49,520 nucleotides of DNA from Candidatus Kapaibacterium sp. (lineage in GTDB: Bacteria; Bacteroidota; Ignavibacteria; Kapaibacteriales; UBA2268), in contig JAPLFL010000043.1 of assembly GCA_026390695.1 (NCBI GenBank), positions 1 to 49,520 of the forward strand. Reading direction: 5' to 3'. Under the pieces are notes generated by a model. That model made no database searches. It saw nothing but the letters and a program-made list of their open reading frames with translations, and was not told the origin of the DNA. Below, in pieces: positions 1 through 8,785 of this stretch (position 1 is its first letter; each line of letters opens with the position of its first letter). Made by a program: the position numbers and the translations under genes.

Positions 1-45
1 CGATGTATAATATATTTTATAATTTAATCTTCTTTATTGGGGGCT

Positions 46-172
46 CCGCCGCGCTTTTCCAGCATTTCATTCTGCACTAAATAAAATCCCCCCTGCCCCC
101 CTTTTTCAAAGGGGGAGAAGAATTTACTTTCATTCTGCATTAAAACCCCGCCGCCGCGCTTTTCCAGCATTT
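46..172. repeat. Short direct repeat flanking a family C hairpin
   Basis: The gene-free left edge (1-257) holds two identical 22-bp direct repeats at 46-67 and 151-172, GC-rich at their start (CCGCCGCGC) and ending in CCAGCATTT. They bracket a family C hairpin (97-115) and two copies of the phrase CATTCTGCA. The GC content is far above the surrounding AT-rich DNA. The arrangement suggests a small composite repeat element lying downstream of the minus-strand gene that ends at 258. No coding sequence is visible here. Confidence 0.6.
97..115. repeat. Family C hairpin repeat, copy 1
   Basis: A perfect 8-bp stem, CCCCCTTT (97-104) and AAAGGGGG (108-115), encloses a TTC loop. The same hairpin recurs at 29174-29192 and, with a slightly different centre, at 44626-44644, so it is a dispersed element rather than a single terminator. 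Here it could also end transcription of the gene at 258-2327. Confidence 0.7.
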
Positions 173-257
173 TATCTCTTATTTTTATCATTTCAATAAT
201 CTATATTATCTCAAAAACTTTACAATTTTATAATTTATCAACTTTTAACTTTTATAA

Positions 258-2327
258 TTATTTCTCTATTCTTATTTCTATATAATTTTTTTTAAGATAT
301 GCTGGTAGTGATTGTAATGGCGTTGATTCTTCATAGATAGTTTTAATTGTTACCGGATTTTTTAAATTGCTTGATATTAATTCAATTAGATCAGTTGCTT
401 TTTTCTTTTGAATATCGGAATCGTTGAAATATACCGAGATGATTTTTTTGCTGTTTGCGGCGCTGTCGGCAATAATTTTTAGATAATCATTGTATGCCTG
501 ACTAATTTTGTTTATATCAGTATCAGGGAAAATAATAAAGAATAGCTCGTAATACTTATTGTCAAGTTTAAATATTTTTCCTGTACTATGCGAATGGTGC
601 TCAATCAGCAGTGGTTTTTGCTGTTTTGCTCCATTCATGAAGACATCTTCGGCAGAAAATTCGACTATAACCGTATCTTTAAGCCAAAGCTGATCGACAT
701 AATTTTCTATTTTACTATTCCAGACAGCCGGAAGTTTTCCTTCGGACTCAATTGTATCAAGGGTAGTTACTCCCGACTTAATAGAACAATTCCATTTCAC
801 AATTTCATCCTTAGGTCGTGCGTCGAGGTTAAACTCCAAACTTTTCTGTTCGGGTACGATAATACTTGCTCCTGCTTCATAAGGTGTAAGAAGATCTGCC
901 TGATCGATTTCGAGTTTAATCCAGTTTGTATCGGTGGAATTTGTAGCAAATTTAATTCTGTTTTCGCTGATACCGTTGATAGAAAAGAAATCTTTAATTG
1001 CAGATTTAAAGCGACTGATATTTAAAAATGATTCTTCAGAGAAAAGGCTTAATGTTAGTTCTGAGTTCTTTAATTTATTCATCTGAGCAGCAATTTTATT
1101 CAGATTCATAAACTCGAGCCTGAATTCTTCGTTACGGGATTTGAATCCTTTAACGCTTAGATTCATCAAAAATTCACGGGAAATAAAAGGAATTATCGGA
1201 TAAAGAGTGAATTCGATATATTTTTTTAATGTAATAACTTTAATATTGCATTCCATGGCAAGATCAATATTTTTACGGACCCGTCCTGCGGATTGCTTAT
1301 TCGTTTGTTTTGACCAGAATAAATCAAGTTTGCCTTTGCCACCAGGTCGATCGGAAGCAAAAATGCAAATTCTGTTAGGAAGCAGAGTAAAATCGGATTC
1401 GTTATATTCTGAGTTCAGTTCTTTTACCGGAACAGGTTTTTGCCACAATCCATCTTTGTTCACGGACATAAATATATCGAAACCTCCAGCTCCTTCATAA
1501 CCGTCGGAGGCAAAAAAAAGCGTATCCTTGCTGAGTAAGAAAGGAGTAATTTCATTTCCTTGAGAGTTCAATTCATCGATACTATTGGGGTCGGAGAAAT
1601 TTCCTTTATCATCGCGGAAAGAAACCCAAAGATCTGTTTCGGAAAATTTTGAATTACGGTCAGAAACAAAAATCATCAAAGAGCCATCAGGAGAAATAGT
1701 GGGATGGGAATTAAATGAACCATTTTCCAAAGCCTGAATTGGACTTGGATCAGTCCAGGCTTGCTTTTTTTTATTAATTTTAAATAAATTCAGATATGGT
1801 CTTCTCGCCGTTTGAATAAAAGTAGAAAAAACAGCGAAATCATCACTGAGGAAACTAATAAAGGACTGATTATTTTTGGGTTTATTCAGTTGACCGCGAA
1901 CTTGATGAGGAATTGAAAATAAAGAATCATATAACTTGCTTATATAAAAAATCGAGTATCCGCTTATTTCCGAATTGAAATATAACTGCTGTTCAAAATT
2001 GTTCCAAACAGGAGCAAAATCATTTTCACATGTATTCAGACTGTCACAAGAAAGCGGTTTTTGCCAGTAAAGCTGGCTTTGCGCAGAGATCTTTACACTA
2101 TTGATTTGAGAAAGAATAAAGAAGCAACTGAGGAATAATATAAATATAGATTCATTAATAGAAGGTATGAAATTTTTTAATAATCTAAGACCGAGTGACT
2201 GACTGAAAAGTAAATTTCTTGTCAATTTGACGCTTCGATAATTGCTTTGCTTTTCAGCTTTAGAAAATGACAATTCCAAATTACTTAATCTCGAATTTTT
2301 TAAAATACAACTGCTGTTTAATTTCAA
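258..2327 (-). CDS. PD40 beta-propeller envelope protein with degenerate OmpA-like C-terminus
   Basis: This is a predicted periplasmic or outer-membrane-associated protein of 689 residues. A hydrophobic segment at about residues 55-80 (FILFLSCFFILSQ) looks like a signal peptide or anchor. It is followed by WD40-like PD40 repeats such as SPDGSLMIFVSDR, FASDGYEGAGGFDIFMS and ASDRPGGKGKLDLFW at about residues 205-345. The C-terminal half resembles the linker and terminal part of OmpA-family proteins and ends KKNYIEIRIEK, where the family usually has an NRRVE-type motif; the peptidoglycan-binding residues are not convincing. The start is uncertain. The first ATG overlaps the CHAD gene by 47 bases and leaves a 50-residue extension before the hydrophobic segment, so a later non-ATG start is possible. 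It is probably co-transcribed with the CHAD gene. Peptidoglycan association is inferred from the domain pairing. Confidence 0.75.
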   Translation of the reverse strand: MKLNSSCILKNSRLSNLELSFSKAEKQSNYRSVKLTRNLLFSQSLGLRLLKNFIPSINESIFILFLSCFFILSQINSVKISAQSQLYWQKPLSCDSLNTCENDFAPVWNNFEQQLYFNSEISGYSIFYISKLYDSLFSIPHQVRGQLNKPKNNQSFISFLSDDFAVFSTFIQTARRPYLNLFKINKKKQAWTDPSPIQALENGSFNSHPTISPDGSLMIFVSDRNSKFSETDLWVSFRDDKGNFSDPNSIDELNSQGNEITPFLLSKDTLFFASDGYEGAGGFDIFMSVNKDGLWQKPVPVKELNSEYNESDFTLLPNRICIFASDRPGGKGKLDLFWSKQTNKQSAGRVRKNIDLAMECNIKVITLKKYIEFTLYPIIPFISREFLMNLSVKGFKSRNEEFRLEFMNLNKIAAQMNKLKNSELTLSLFSEESFLNISRFKSAIKDFFSINGISENRIKFATNSTDTNWIKLEIDQADLLTPYEAGASIIVPEQKSLEFNLDARPKDEIVKWNCSIKSGVTTLDTIESEGKLPAVWNSKIENYVDQLWLKDTVIVEFSAEDVFMNGAKQQKPLLIEHHSHSTGKIFKLDNKYYELFFIIFPDTDINKISQAYNDYLKIIADSAANSKKIISVYFNDSDIQKKKATDLIELISSNLKNPVTIKTIYEESTPLQSLPAYLKKNYIEIRIEK

Positions 2328-3156
2328 AGAATGAATTTACTCTTTCGTGCAGAGTTTCGCTAACAAAACCGGAAATCAAAGAAATTTCCGTGAATGGGAA
2401 TGAATTTTGAAATAAATAATTATTAATATCGGCATCAAGCACTGTCCAGTCTTGAATTTCACCCATAAGAGTCTGATAGGATTTTAATTTTTTACTTATA
2501 TTTTTACTGAATTTTAATAAAGGGTCAAATAATTCAATTGCATATCTGAAATTTTTAAAAATCAGCCTGACTCTGTGAATTGTTTTCGGATCTTTTGGAT
2601 CAACAATATCTAAAGCGGCTGTCAGTTCGCCTAATAAATCATTTAAAATATTTATGATTGTCTGCTCATTGACCTTATCATCAGCCGACATTTCTTTAAG
2701 CTTCAACTTTAGGAAAAATATCAAACCATTTAAAATATCAAAATCATAAGAACGGATAAATTCATGAATTTCCTGAATAAGAATTTTTTCCAGATTCAGA
2801 AGATGAATTGAAAAAGATGTTAGTTCAGGAGAATTCCATTTAAGTTTGTTGACAATTTGAATCTGAACTTGAGTATCACGCAGTTTATTGAAAGATTTTA
2901 TTGTTGATTTAAGTTCTTTTTTAAGGCATTTAATATAATTTGATTCAATAAGTTTTTCAAGAACTTTGAGAAAAGCAAGCAAGCGCCTCATCGAAACCCT
3001 AAGATCATGGACGACTTCCTCTGAAAAATCTGTTTCGCACCTATTAAATAAACTAATAATTGAATTTCTGCTTTTTTCTATAGATGAAACAAAATATAAG
3101 AAATATTTATTTTGTATTTTAATTGAATTCGACATAATCTTTATAAATATCAACAA
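2281..3156 (-). CDS. CHAD domain protein
   Basis: This 291-residue helical protein carries the CHAD domain, a conserved histidine alpha-helical domain that binds inorganic polyphosphate. The diagnostic halves are visible: VHDLRVSMRRLLAFLKVL near residue 49 and IHRVRLIFKNFRYAIELF near residue 193, each with the conserved His and Arg/Lys residues on one helix face. There is no CYTH/triphosphatase domain, so this is a stand-alone CHAD protein, probably a polyphosphate-binding or polyphosphate-granule-associated factor. It is the first gene of a minus-strand pair and overlaps the start of the PD40 gene. The family call is secure; the cellular role is inferred from the family. Confidence 0.9.
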   Translation of the reverse strand: MLIFIKIMSNSIKIQNKYFLYFVSSIEKSRNSIISLFNRCETDFSEEVVHDLRVSMRRLLAFLKVLEKLIESNYIKCLKKELKSTIKSFNKLRDTQVQIQIVNKLKWNSPELTSFSIHLLNLEKILIQEIHEFIRSYDFDILNGLIFFLKLKLKEMSADDKVNEQTIINILNDLLGELTAALDIVDPKDPKTIHRVRLIFKNFRYAIELFDPLLKFSKNISKKLKSYQTLMGEIQDWTVLDADINNYLFQNSFPFTEISLISGFVSETLHERVNSFFEIKQQLYFKKFEIK

Positions 3157-3437
3157 AATCTCATAACAAAAATAAGAATATTTGCTGAATAGTTAATGTG
3201 TTGACAAAAAATATATACAATTTTAGAGAATTATCAGATTATTTAATTTTAATAAAATCGATTACAATAAAGCAATAGCCATTCCGTCAATTATAAGTTT
3301 AATAATTGATATTATCTTTTTAACCTTGAATTATGGATTTAAAATATAAACAAATTAATCAATCAATCAACCGATGACTAAAATAAGTTCGGTGAATTTG
3401 ATCAAACTCATTTTAAGAAAATTATTATAGAGAAATA

Positions 3438-6347
3438 GTGAATAAAGAATTGACGCCTAATTACGAAAACAATTATCCAATAAGCAATGAACTGACCCAT
3501 ATTTCCGTTCGTGGTGCCAGAGAACATAACCTTAGAAATATTAATCTTGATATACCCAGAGATAAATTTGTTGTAATAACAGGTTTATCAGGATCAGGCA
3601 AATCAAGTCTGGCTTTCGATACACTTTATGCCGAAGGCCAAAGGCGATATGTCGAATGTATGTCGGCTTATGCAAGACAATTTCTCGGAATACTAAAAAA
3701 ACCTGATGTAGATATAATCGAAGGGCTTTCACCTGCAATCTCAATAGAACAGAAGTCAATAAGCCATAATCCCCGGTCAACAGTTGGTACTGTTACCGAA
3801 ATTTATGATTATATCCGTTTACTTTTTGCAAAAGTGGGAGTTCAATATTGTATAAAATGTAATATTCCAGTAAAGCTAAAATCACTTGACCAGATTATCA
3901 GTGAAATCATGAAGGTTTATTCCGAAATGAAGATTCAGATACTTGCCCCATTAGTACGAGGTAGAAAGGGACATTATCGCGATTTATTCGAGCAATTACA
4001 AAAACTCGGTTATACTCGTGTTCGGGTGGATGGTGAAATTGTTCAGATCAAGCCGGAGATGCAGCTTAATCGCTATCAGGTACACAACGTTGAGCTAATT
4101 GTTGATCGTTGCGATGTGACAAATGATCAGGAACAGAGAATTTCCGAATCCGTATCGCTGGCACTGAAACGTGGCGAAGGAATCATGATGATTTTATTTG
4201 AACAGGAAGAGAAATGGAAAGAGAAATTATTCAGCACTTTAAATACATGTCCTGATTGTGAACGTTCGTATGAATCACTTGCACCTAATTCCTTTTCCTT
4301 CAACTCCCCTTACGGTTCATGCACAATATGTGACGGATTAGGTGAAAGAATGGATTTCGAGGAATCCCTTGTAATTCCCGATAAATCATTATCAATTGAT
4401 AAAGGTGGTATAACCGCCATTGGTGAAAAACACAATACATGGCTCTGGCAGCAGGTAGAAGCCTATTGCAAATTATGTGAAATTCCACTTGATGTTCCCA
4501 TTGAACAAATTCCCGAAAAAGATATTGATGCAATTCTTTATGGAACGGAAAATACAGAAATAATCGCAAAATATAGTTTTGGAGGCAGTAGTTCATCAGT
4601 ATATAAACATAAATTCATCGGAATTTTACCAACTTTAAAACATCAGTATAATACTGCTGCACCGGGTATGATCAGGCGAAGTATTGAGGAATTTATGAGT
4701 CCTACTCAATGTTCCGAATGTAAGGGTGGCAGGCTGCGTCCAGCCAGTTTAGCCGTAAAAATAAATGATAAAAATATTCAGGATATTGTTTCCATGGATA
4801 TTAGTGATTCGATAACTTTTTTTAATCATTTACCCGGACAACTTGAAAACCGTGAAAAAATCTTAGCAGAAATTATCATCAAGGAAATCATAACTCGTTA
4901 CCATTTCCTGATTGATGTCGGATTGCCATATTTAAGCCTTTCACGCACTGTGCGTACACTTTCGGGCGGTGAGTCACAACGTATCCGTTTAGCTTCACAA
5001 ATAGGCTCACAGCTTGTCGGAATCATGTATATTTTAGATGAACCAAGTATCGGTTTGCATCAGGATGATAATTACAAACTGATTGATTCCTTAAAAAAAT
5101 TACGTGATCTGGGAAACAGTGTAATTGTTGTTGAGCATGATAAATCAATGATAGAGGAATCCGATTATCTTGTAGATTTAGGCCCGGGAGCCGGAGTGCA
5201 TGGCGGCGAATTAATCTTGACATCAAGCCCTTCAGAACTGAAGAATCTGAGCAAAGAAACGCTCCGAAAATCTCTGACTGCTCAATACTTAATGAATAAA
5301 AAAAGTATTGATATTCCAAAAGAACGCAGAAAAGGTAATGGCAAAAATATCAGACTTAACAACGCAACTGGAAACAATCTTAAAAATGTTACTTTAACAA
5401 TTCCATTAGGAAAATCCGTTTGTATCAGCGGAAAGAGCGGCTCTGGTAAATCTTCACTAATAAATGAAACTCTATATCCGATTTTATCAAGCTATTTTTA
5501 TTCCTCGAATCAGAAGCCGCTACCATTCTCTTCAATTGAAGGATTGGAAAATGTGGACAAAGTCATTGAAATAGATCAAACTCCCATCGGGCGCACTCCG
5601 CGCTCTAATCCGGCAACTTATACAGGATTATTTACACAAATTCGTGACTTCTTTGCTATATTGCCCGAATCTAAAGTTCGCGGATATAAATCAGGACGCT
5701 TCTCTTTTAACGTAAAAGGAGGCCGCTGCGAAGAATGCGAAGGAGCAGGACTTAAAAAGATAGAAATGAACTTCCTGCCTGAAGTTTATGTAAACTGCGA
5801 TGTCTGCAATGGAGCCCGTTATAATAAAGAAACTCTAACTGTAAAATATAAAAATAAATCAATAGCTGATGTCCTTGAAATGACTGTAGAAGAGGGAACA
5901 GAGTTCTTTAGTGAAATTCCAAAAATAAAGAATAAATTAGTTACACTTTCAAATGTTGGTCTTGGATATATAAAACTCGGTCAGCAGGCTCCCACCCTGT
6001 CCGGTGGCGAGGCTCAACGAGTTAAGTTAGCTACTGAGCTTTCCAAAACACAAACCGGAAAAACAATATATCTTCTCGATGAACCCACAACAGGACTGCA
6101 TTTCGAGGATGTGAGGATATTACTTAATCTGTTGTCTCAATTAGTAGATCGCGGAAATACCATAGTAATAATCGAGCATAATCTTGATGTTATCAAATGG
6201 TCGGACTGGGTGATTGATCTTGGTCCTGAAGGAGGCTCCGGTGGCGGTTATATAATTGCCGAAGGAACCCCGGAACAAATTTGCGAAAACAAGGATTCAC
6301 TTACTGGGAAATACCTGAAAAAAGAACTTTATCCTGATAGGAAATAA
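3438..6347 (+). CDS. uvrA: UvrABC excinuclease subunit A
   Basis: This is the DNA-damage recognition ATPase of nucleotide excision repair, 969 residues with a GTG start. It has two ABC modules. The first has Walker A GLSGSGKS (residues 49-56), signature LSGGESQR (508) and Walker B ILDEPSIGLH. The second has Walker A GKSGSGKS (665-672), signature LSGGEAQR (854) and Walker B LLDEPTTGLH. Zinc ligands are visible as C271/C274 with C295/C298, and C764/C767 with C787/C790, the canonical C-x2-C-x19-C-x2-C. Length and order fit a standard UvrA. It stands alone, divergent from the CHAD gene and convergent with purD. The 281-base upstream gap is AT-rich and presumably holds divergent promoters, but no clear consensus was picked out. 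Confidence 0.98.
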   Translation: MNKELTPNYENNYPISNELTHISVRGAREHNLRNINLDIPRDKFVVITGLSGSGKSSLAFDTLYAEGQRRYVECMSAYARQFLGILKKPDVDIIEGLSPAISIEQKSISHNPRSTVGTVTEIYDYIRLLFAKVGVQYCIKCNIPVKLKSLDQIISEIMKVYSEMKIQILAPLVRGRKGHYRDLFEQLQKLGYTRVRVDGEIVQIKPEMQLNRYQVHNVELIVDRCDVTNDQEQRISESVSLALKRGEGIMMILFEQEEKWKEKLFSTLNTCPDCERSYESLAPNSFSFNSPYGSCTICDGLGERMDFEESLVIPDKSLSIDKGGITAIGEKHNTWLWQQVEAYCKLCEIPLDVPIEQIPEKDIDAILYGTENTEIIAKYSFGGSSSSVYKHKFIGILPTLKHQYNTAAPGMIRRSIEEFMSPTQCSECKGGRLRPASLAVKINDKNIQDIVSMDISDSITFFNHLPGQLENREKILAEIIIKEIITRYHFLIDVGLPYLSLSRTVRTLSGGESQRIRLASQIGSQLVGIMYILDEPSIGLHQDDNYKLIDSLKKLRDLGNSVIVVEHDKSMIEESDYLVDLGPGAGVHGGELILTSSPSELKNLSKETLRKSLTAQYLMNKKSIDIPKERRKGNGKNIRLNNATGNNLKNVTLTIPLGKSVCISGKSGSGKSSLINETLYPILSSYFYSSNQKPLPFSSIEGLENVDKVIEIDQTPIGRTPRSNPATYTGLFTQIRDFFAILPESKVRGYKSGRFSFNVKGGRCEECEGAGLKKIEMNFLPEVYVNCDVCNGARYNKETLTVKYKNKSIADVLEMTVEEGTEFFSEIPKIKNKLVTLSNVGLGYIKLGQQAPTLSGGEAQRVKLATELSKTQTGKTIYLLDEPTTGLHFEDVRILLNLLSQLVDRGNTIVIIEHNLDVIKWSDWVIDLGPEGGSGGGYIIAEGTPEQICENKDSLTGKYLKKELYPDRK

Positions 6348-6393
6348 ATTATATTCAATGAGGTCGAGCCTGAGTGTCATTCTGATGCGTTGT

Positions 6394-6428
6394 GAAGAAT
6401 CTCTCGAGAAGTCGAAGATAGATTCTTC
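6394..6428. terminator. Intergenic hairpin between convergent uvrA and purD
   Basis: GAAGAATCT (6394-6402) and AGATTCTTC (6420-6428) form a perfect 9-bp stem with a 17-base loop. It lies between two genes that end toward each other and could act as a bidirectional terminator. No T-tract follows on the plus strand, so it may instead be a copy of a dispersed intergenic repeat. Confidence 0.45.
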
Positions 6429-6530
6429 ATTTCCTTAAGTATGATATTATTAAATTTCTCAGTTTTTACACAGTCTCATGTGTGAGAATGAAAATTTTGA
6501 AAATAAATCTACTTTTGAAAAAACTCTCCA

Positions 6531-7799
6531 TTATAGCCCCTTAAAGCCAATATCTCTGCGGTAATACATCTTTTCAAAAGAAATACAATTCACCCCTTGA
6601 TATGCAGCATTTATCGCCTCTTTCAGATTAGCTGCCACTGCCGTAACTCCAAGGACACGTCCGCCACTTGTCTGAATCAGCCCATCTTTTTCAATTGTTC
6701 CAGCATGGAATACGATAGCTCCTGTTTTCTCAGCTTCTTCTATCCCCTTTATCACAAACCCTTTCTCAAATGAATCAGGATAGCCGCCGGAAGCAAGAAT
6801 AATGCAACACGAAGATAAATCACTAATTTCTGAGATACAACTATTATCAAGCCTTCCTTTAGCAGCACTATACAGTAAACCGGCAAAGTCTCCCTTAAAA
6901 ATCGAAAGTATAGTCTGAGTTTCAGGATCACCAAAACGAACATTAAATTCAACAACTTTCGGGTCGCCGCCTTCAATCATCAATCCGACGTATAAGCACC
7001 CGTTAAACGGATTACCTTCGGCAGCCATTGCCCTCAATACCGGTGATATAATCTGTGTTTTGACTTTATCAAGAACCTCGTTACTAACAATTGGTGCAGG
7101 AGAATAGGCTCCCATACCTCCTGTATTCTTACCCTCATCATTATCAGCGATTCTTTTATGATCCTGAGCTGATGATAAACATACAAAATCAGAGCCATCG
7201 CAAATTGCAAGGATAGAAGCTTCTGTTCCGGTCATAAATTCTTCAATTACAACATTTGATCCGGCATCACCGAAACAACCACCGAACATCTCCTCCAATG
7301 CATTAAAAGCTTCTTCCTTGGATAAAGCAACAATGACACCTTTCCCGGCAGCTAATCCATCTGCTTTTAAAACAACTGGAATATTTCCCGAATTAATATA
7401 ATCTTTTGCATCATCAATCTGATTCGATGGAAATGTTCTGAATGCCGCAGTTGGAATACCATGGCGTTGCATAAATTGTTTTGCAAAATCTTTGGAAGAC
7501 TCAAGTTGGGCTGCTAATCGGGAAGGGCCAAATACATTAAAACTACCGGCTCTTAAAATGTCAGCCAATCCTTCTGATAGAGGCTGCTCCGGCCCTATTA
7601 CTACCAAATCAATACATTCATTTTTACAATAATTCAAAATCTGATCGTAATCACTTGTATTTATATCAGCTCTATTTGCAATTTTAAATATACCGGGATT
7701 TCCGGGCGCTGCATAAATTTCATGCTCGTACGGAGAATTTGAAAGGCAGAGCGTAAGAGCATGTTCACGGCCACCAGCTCCGATAATTAATATTTTCAT
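6531..7799 (-). CDS. purD: Phosphoribosylamine-glycine ligase (GARS)
   Basis: This enzyme makes glycinamide ribonucleotide from phosphoribosylamine, glycine and ATP in de novo purine synthesis. It is 422 residues, the normal length for a monofunctional PurD. Visible signatures are the N-terminal GAGGREHAL, the PEQPLSEGLAD region, the ATP-grasp segment VVLKADGLAAGKGV at about residue 140, and the metal-binding FNVRFGDPETQ at about residue 282. The start ATG overlaps the stop codon of the upstream L,D-transpeptidase by one base (TAATG), indicating translational coupling in a minus-strand run. No other purine genes are nearby. Confidence 0.98.
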   Translation of the reverse strand: MKILIIGAGGREHALTLCLSNSPYEHEIYAAPGNPGIFKIANRADINTSDYDQILNYCKNECIDLVVIGPEQPLSEGLADILRAGSFNVFGPSRLAAQLESSKDFAKQFMQRHGIPTAAFRTFPSNQIDDAKDYINSGNIPVVLKADGLAAGKGVIVALSKEEAFNALEEMFGGCFGDAGSNVVIEEFMTGTEASILAICDGSDFVCLSSAQDHKRIADNDEGKNTGGMGAYSPAPIVSNEVLDKVKTQIISPVLRAMAAEGNPFNGCLYVGLMIEGGDPKVVEFNVRFGDPETQTILSIFKGDFAGLLYSAAKGRLDNSCISEISDLSSCCIILASGGYPDSFEKGFVIKGIEEAEKTGAIVFHAGTIEKDGLIQTSGGRVLGVTAVAANLKEAINAAYQGVNCISFEKMYYRRDIGFKGL

Positions 7800-8719
7800 T
7801 ATTGATTAGCGATTAATTTTGAAGAAATGAGATCAAGTGCGACACTTTGTAATTCTGTGACAGATATAAATATTGGTATTTGTAAGTTATCAGCTTTGAC
7901 CACGGGCTCAGAAGGCAGATCTATCGGTCTTGATTGGCGGAATGGAATTTTTTGGTAGAATCCAATATCATAGCCACCGGGACGCAGTGCGGTTTTTGAA
8001 TCCATAAATAATTTGCCTCTTGTCTGAATATAATATTCGCCTTTATATAAGGATTCAAGGCGCTGCTTTAAAATTTTAGTTGCAGATTTACTTGCTGAAC
8101 TTATAATCAAATCCTTTCCATCTCTGAAATGATAATAATCAGCAAAAGTTAATCTTCGAGCCGGAACTTCATCGAAGACCAGTACAGGTGTGCCTATATT
8201 GACATATTTATATAATGTATCACCATCTTCACGACTTATTCGAACACAACCATGAGATGATGGGCTTTTGCCTAAAGTACGATAATAGGAGTTACCTTCA
8301 AGGCCATGGAAGCCAATGTTATAATTAAAACCGATCCAATTATAAAGTTTTGCGTTATTAAATTGTTTGGAAGTAGTCAAACGTGATTTGGATTGAACCG
8401 AAAACAAGCCAGTAGGTGTATCTTTACCCTTATTAATACGTGAATTTCCCGAAGAGATTCGCATTGATTTTGTTGAATCACCGCGGACATGTAAATAGAC
8501 AAGTTGTTCCGATAGAGAAATTTCGATAAAACTTTTCCCAAGAACATAGACTGAATCTACAATTGGCTTAAACTCAAGTGGAGCAGTCTCTAAGTTGTCA
8601 TTTAATATATATTCGGTATTTTTATGGAATTGTACCGAAAAATCTGAATTTACTGCATAAAGCAACAAGACACTGAAAGCAAGCGCCGGGAACAATGCCG
8701 GCGCAAATTTATATTTCAT
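7799..8719 (-). CDS. L,D-transpeptidase (YkuD family)
   Basis: This is a predicted periplasmic or cell-wall enzyme that forms 3-3 peptidoglycan crosslinks or attaches proteins to peptidoglycan. It has 306 residues with an N-terminal hydrophobic signal segment (APALFPALAFSVLLLYAV). The YkuD domain covers roughly residues 60-190 and carries the catalytic motif: HG at about 138, then SHGCVR with the nucleophile Cys158. The C-terminal ~115 residues have no recognised domain. The gene sits between the flippase and purD on the same strand and overlaps purD by one base. The proximity to a polysaccharide flippase fits a general envelope role. Confidence 0.92.
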   Translation of the reverse strand: MKYKFAPALFPALAFSVLLLYAVNSDFSVQFHKNTEYILNDNLETAPLEFKPIVDSVYVLGKSFIEISLSEQLVYLHVRGDSTKSMRISSGNSRINKGKDTPTGLFSVQSKSRLTTSKQFNNAKLYNWIGFNYNIGFHGLEGNSYYRTLGKSPSSHGCVRISREDGDTLYKYVNIGTPVLVFDEVPARRLTFADYYHFRDGKDLIISSASKSATKILKQRLESLYKGEYYIQTRGKLFMDSKTALRPGGYDIGFYQKIPFRQSRPIDLPSEPVVKADNLQIPIFISVTELQSVALDLISSKLIANQ

Positions 8720-8785
8720 TTTTTTAATCAGTTTAAAAATAAATACAAATTCAAAATTATATCATAGAAATATAATAAACAAACA

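Noticed and set aside
588-1500. Plus-strand frames opposite the PD40 gene
   Set aside because: They lie antisense to a protein with clear domains and show no domain of their own; they are antisense shadows.
2281-2327. 47-base gene overlap as a sign of a frameshift
   Set aside because: Both proteins look complete at the relevant ends; the overlap more likely reflects an over-extended start for the PD40 protein.
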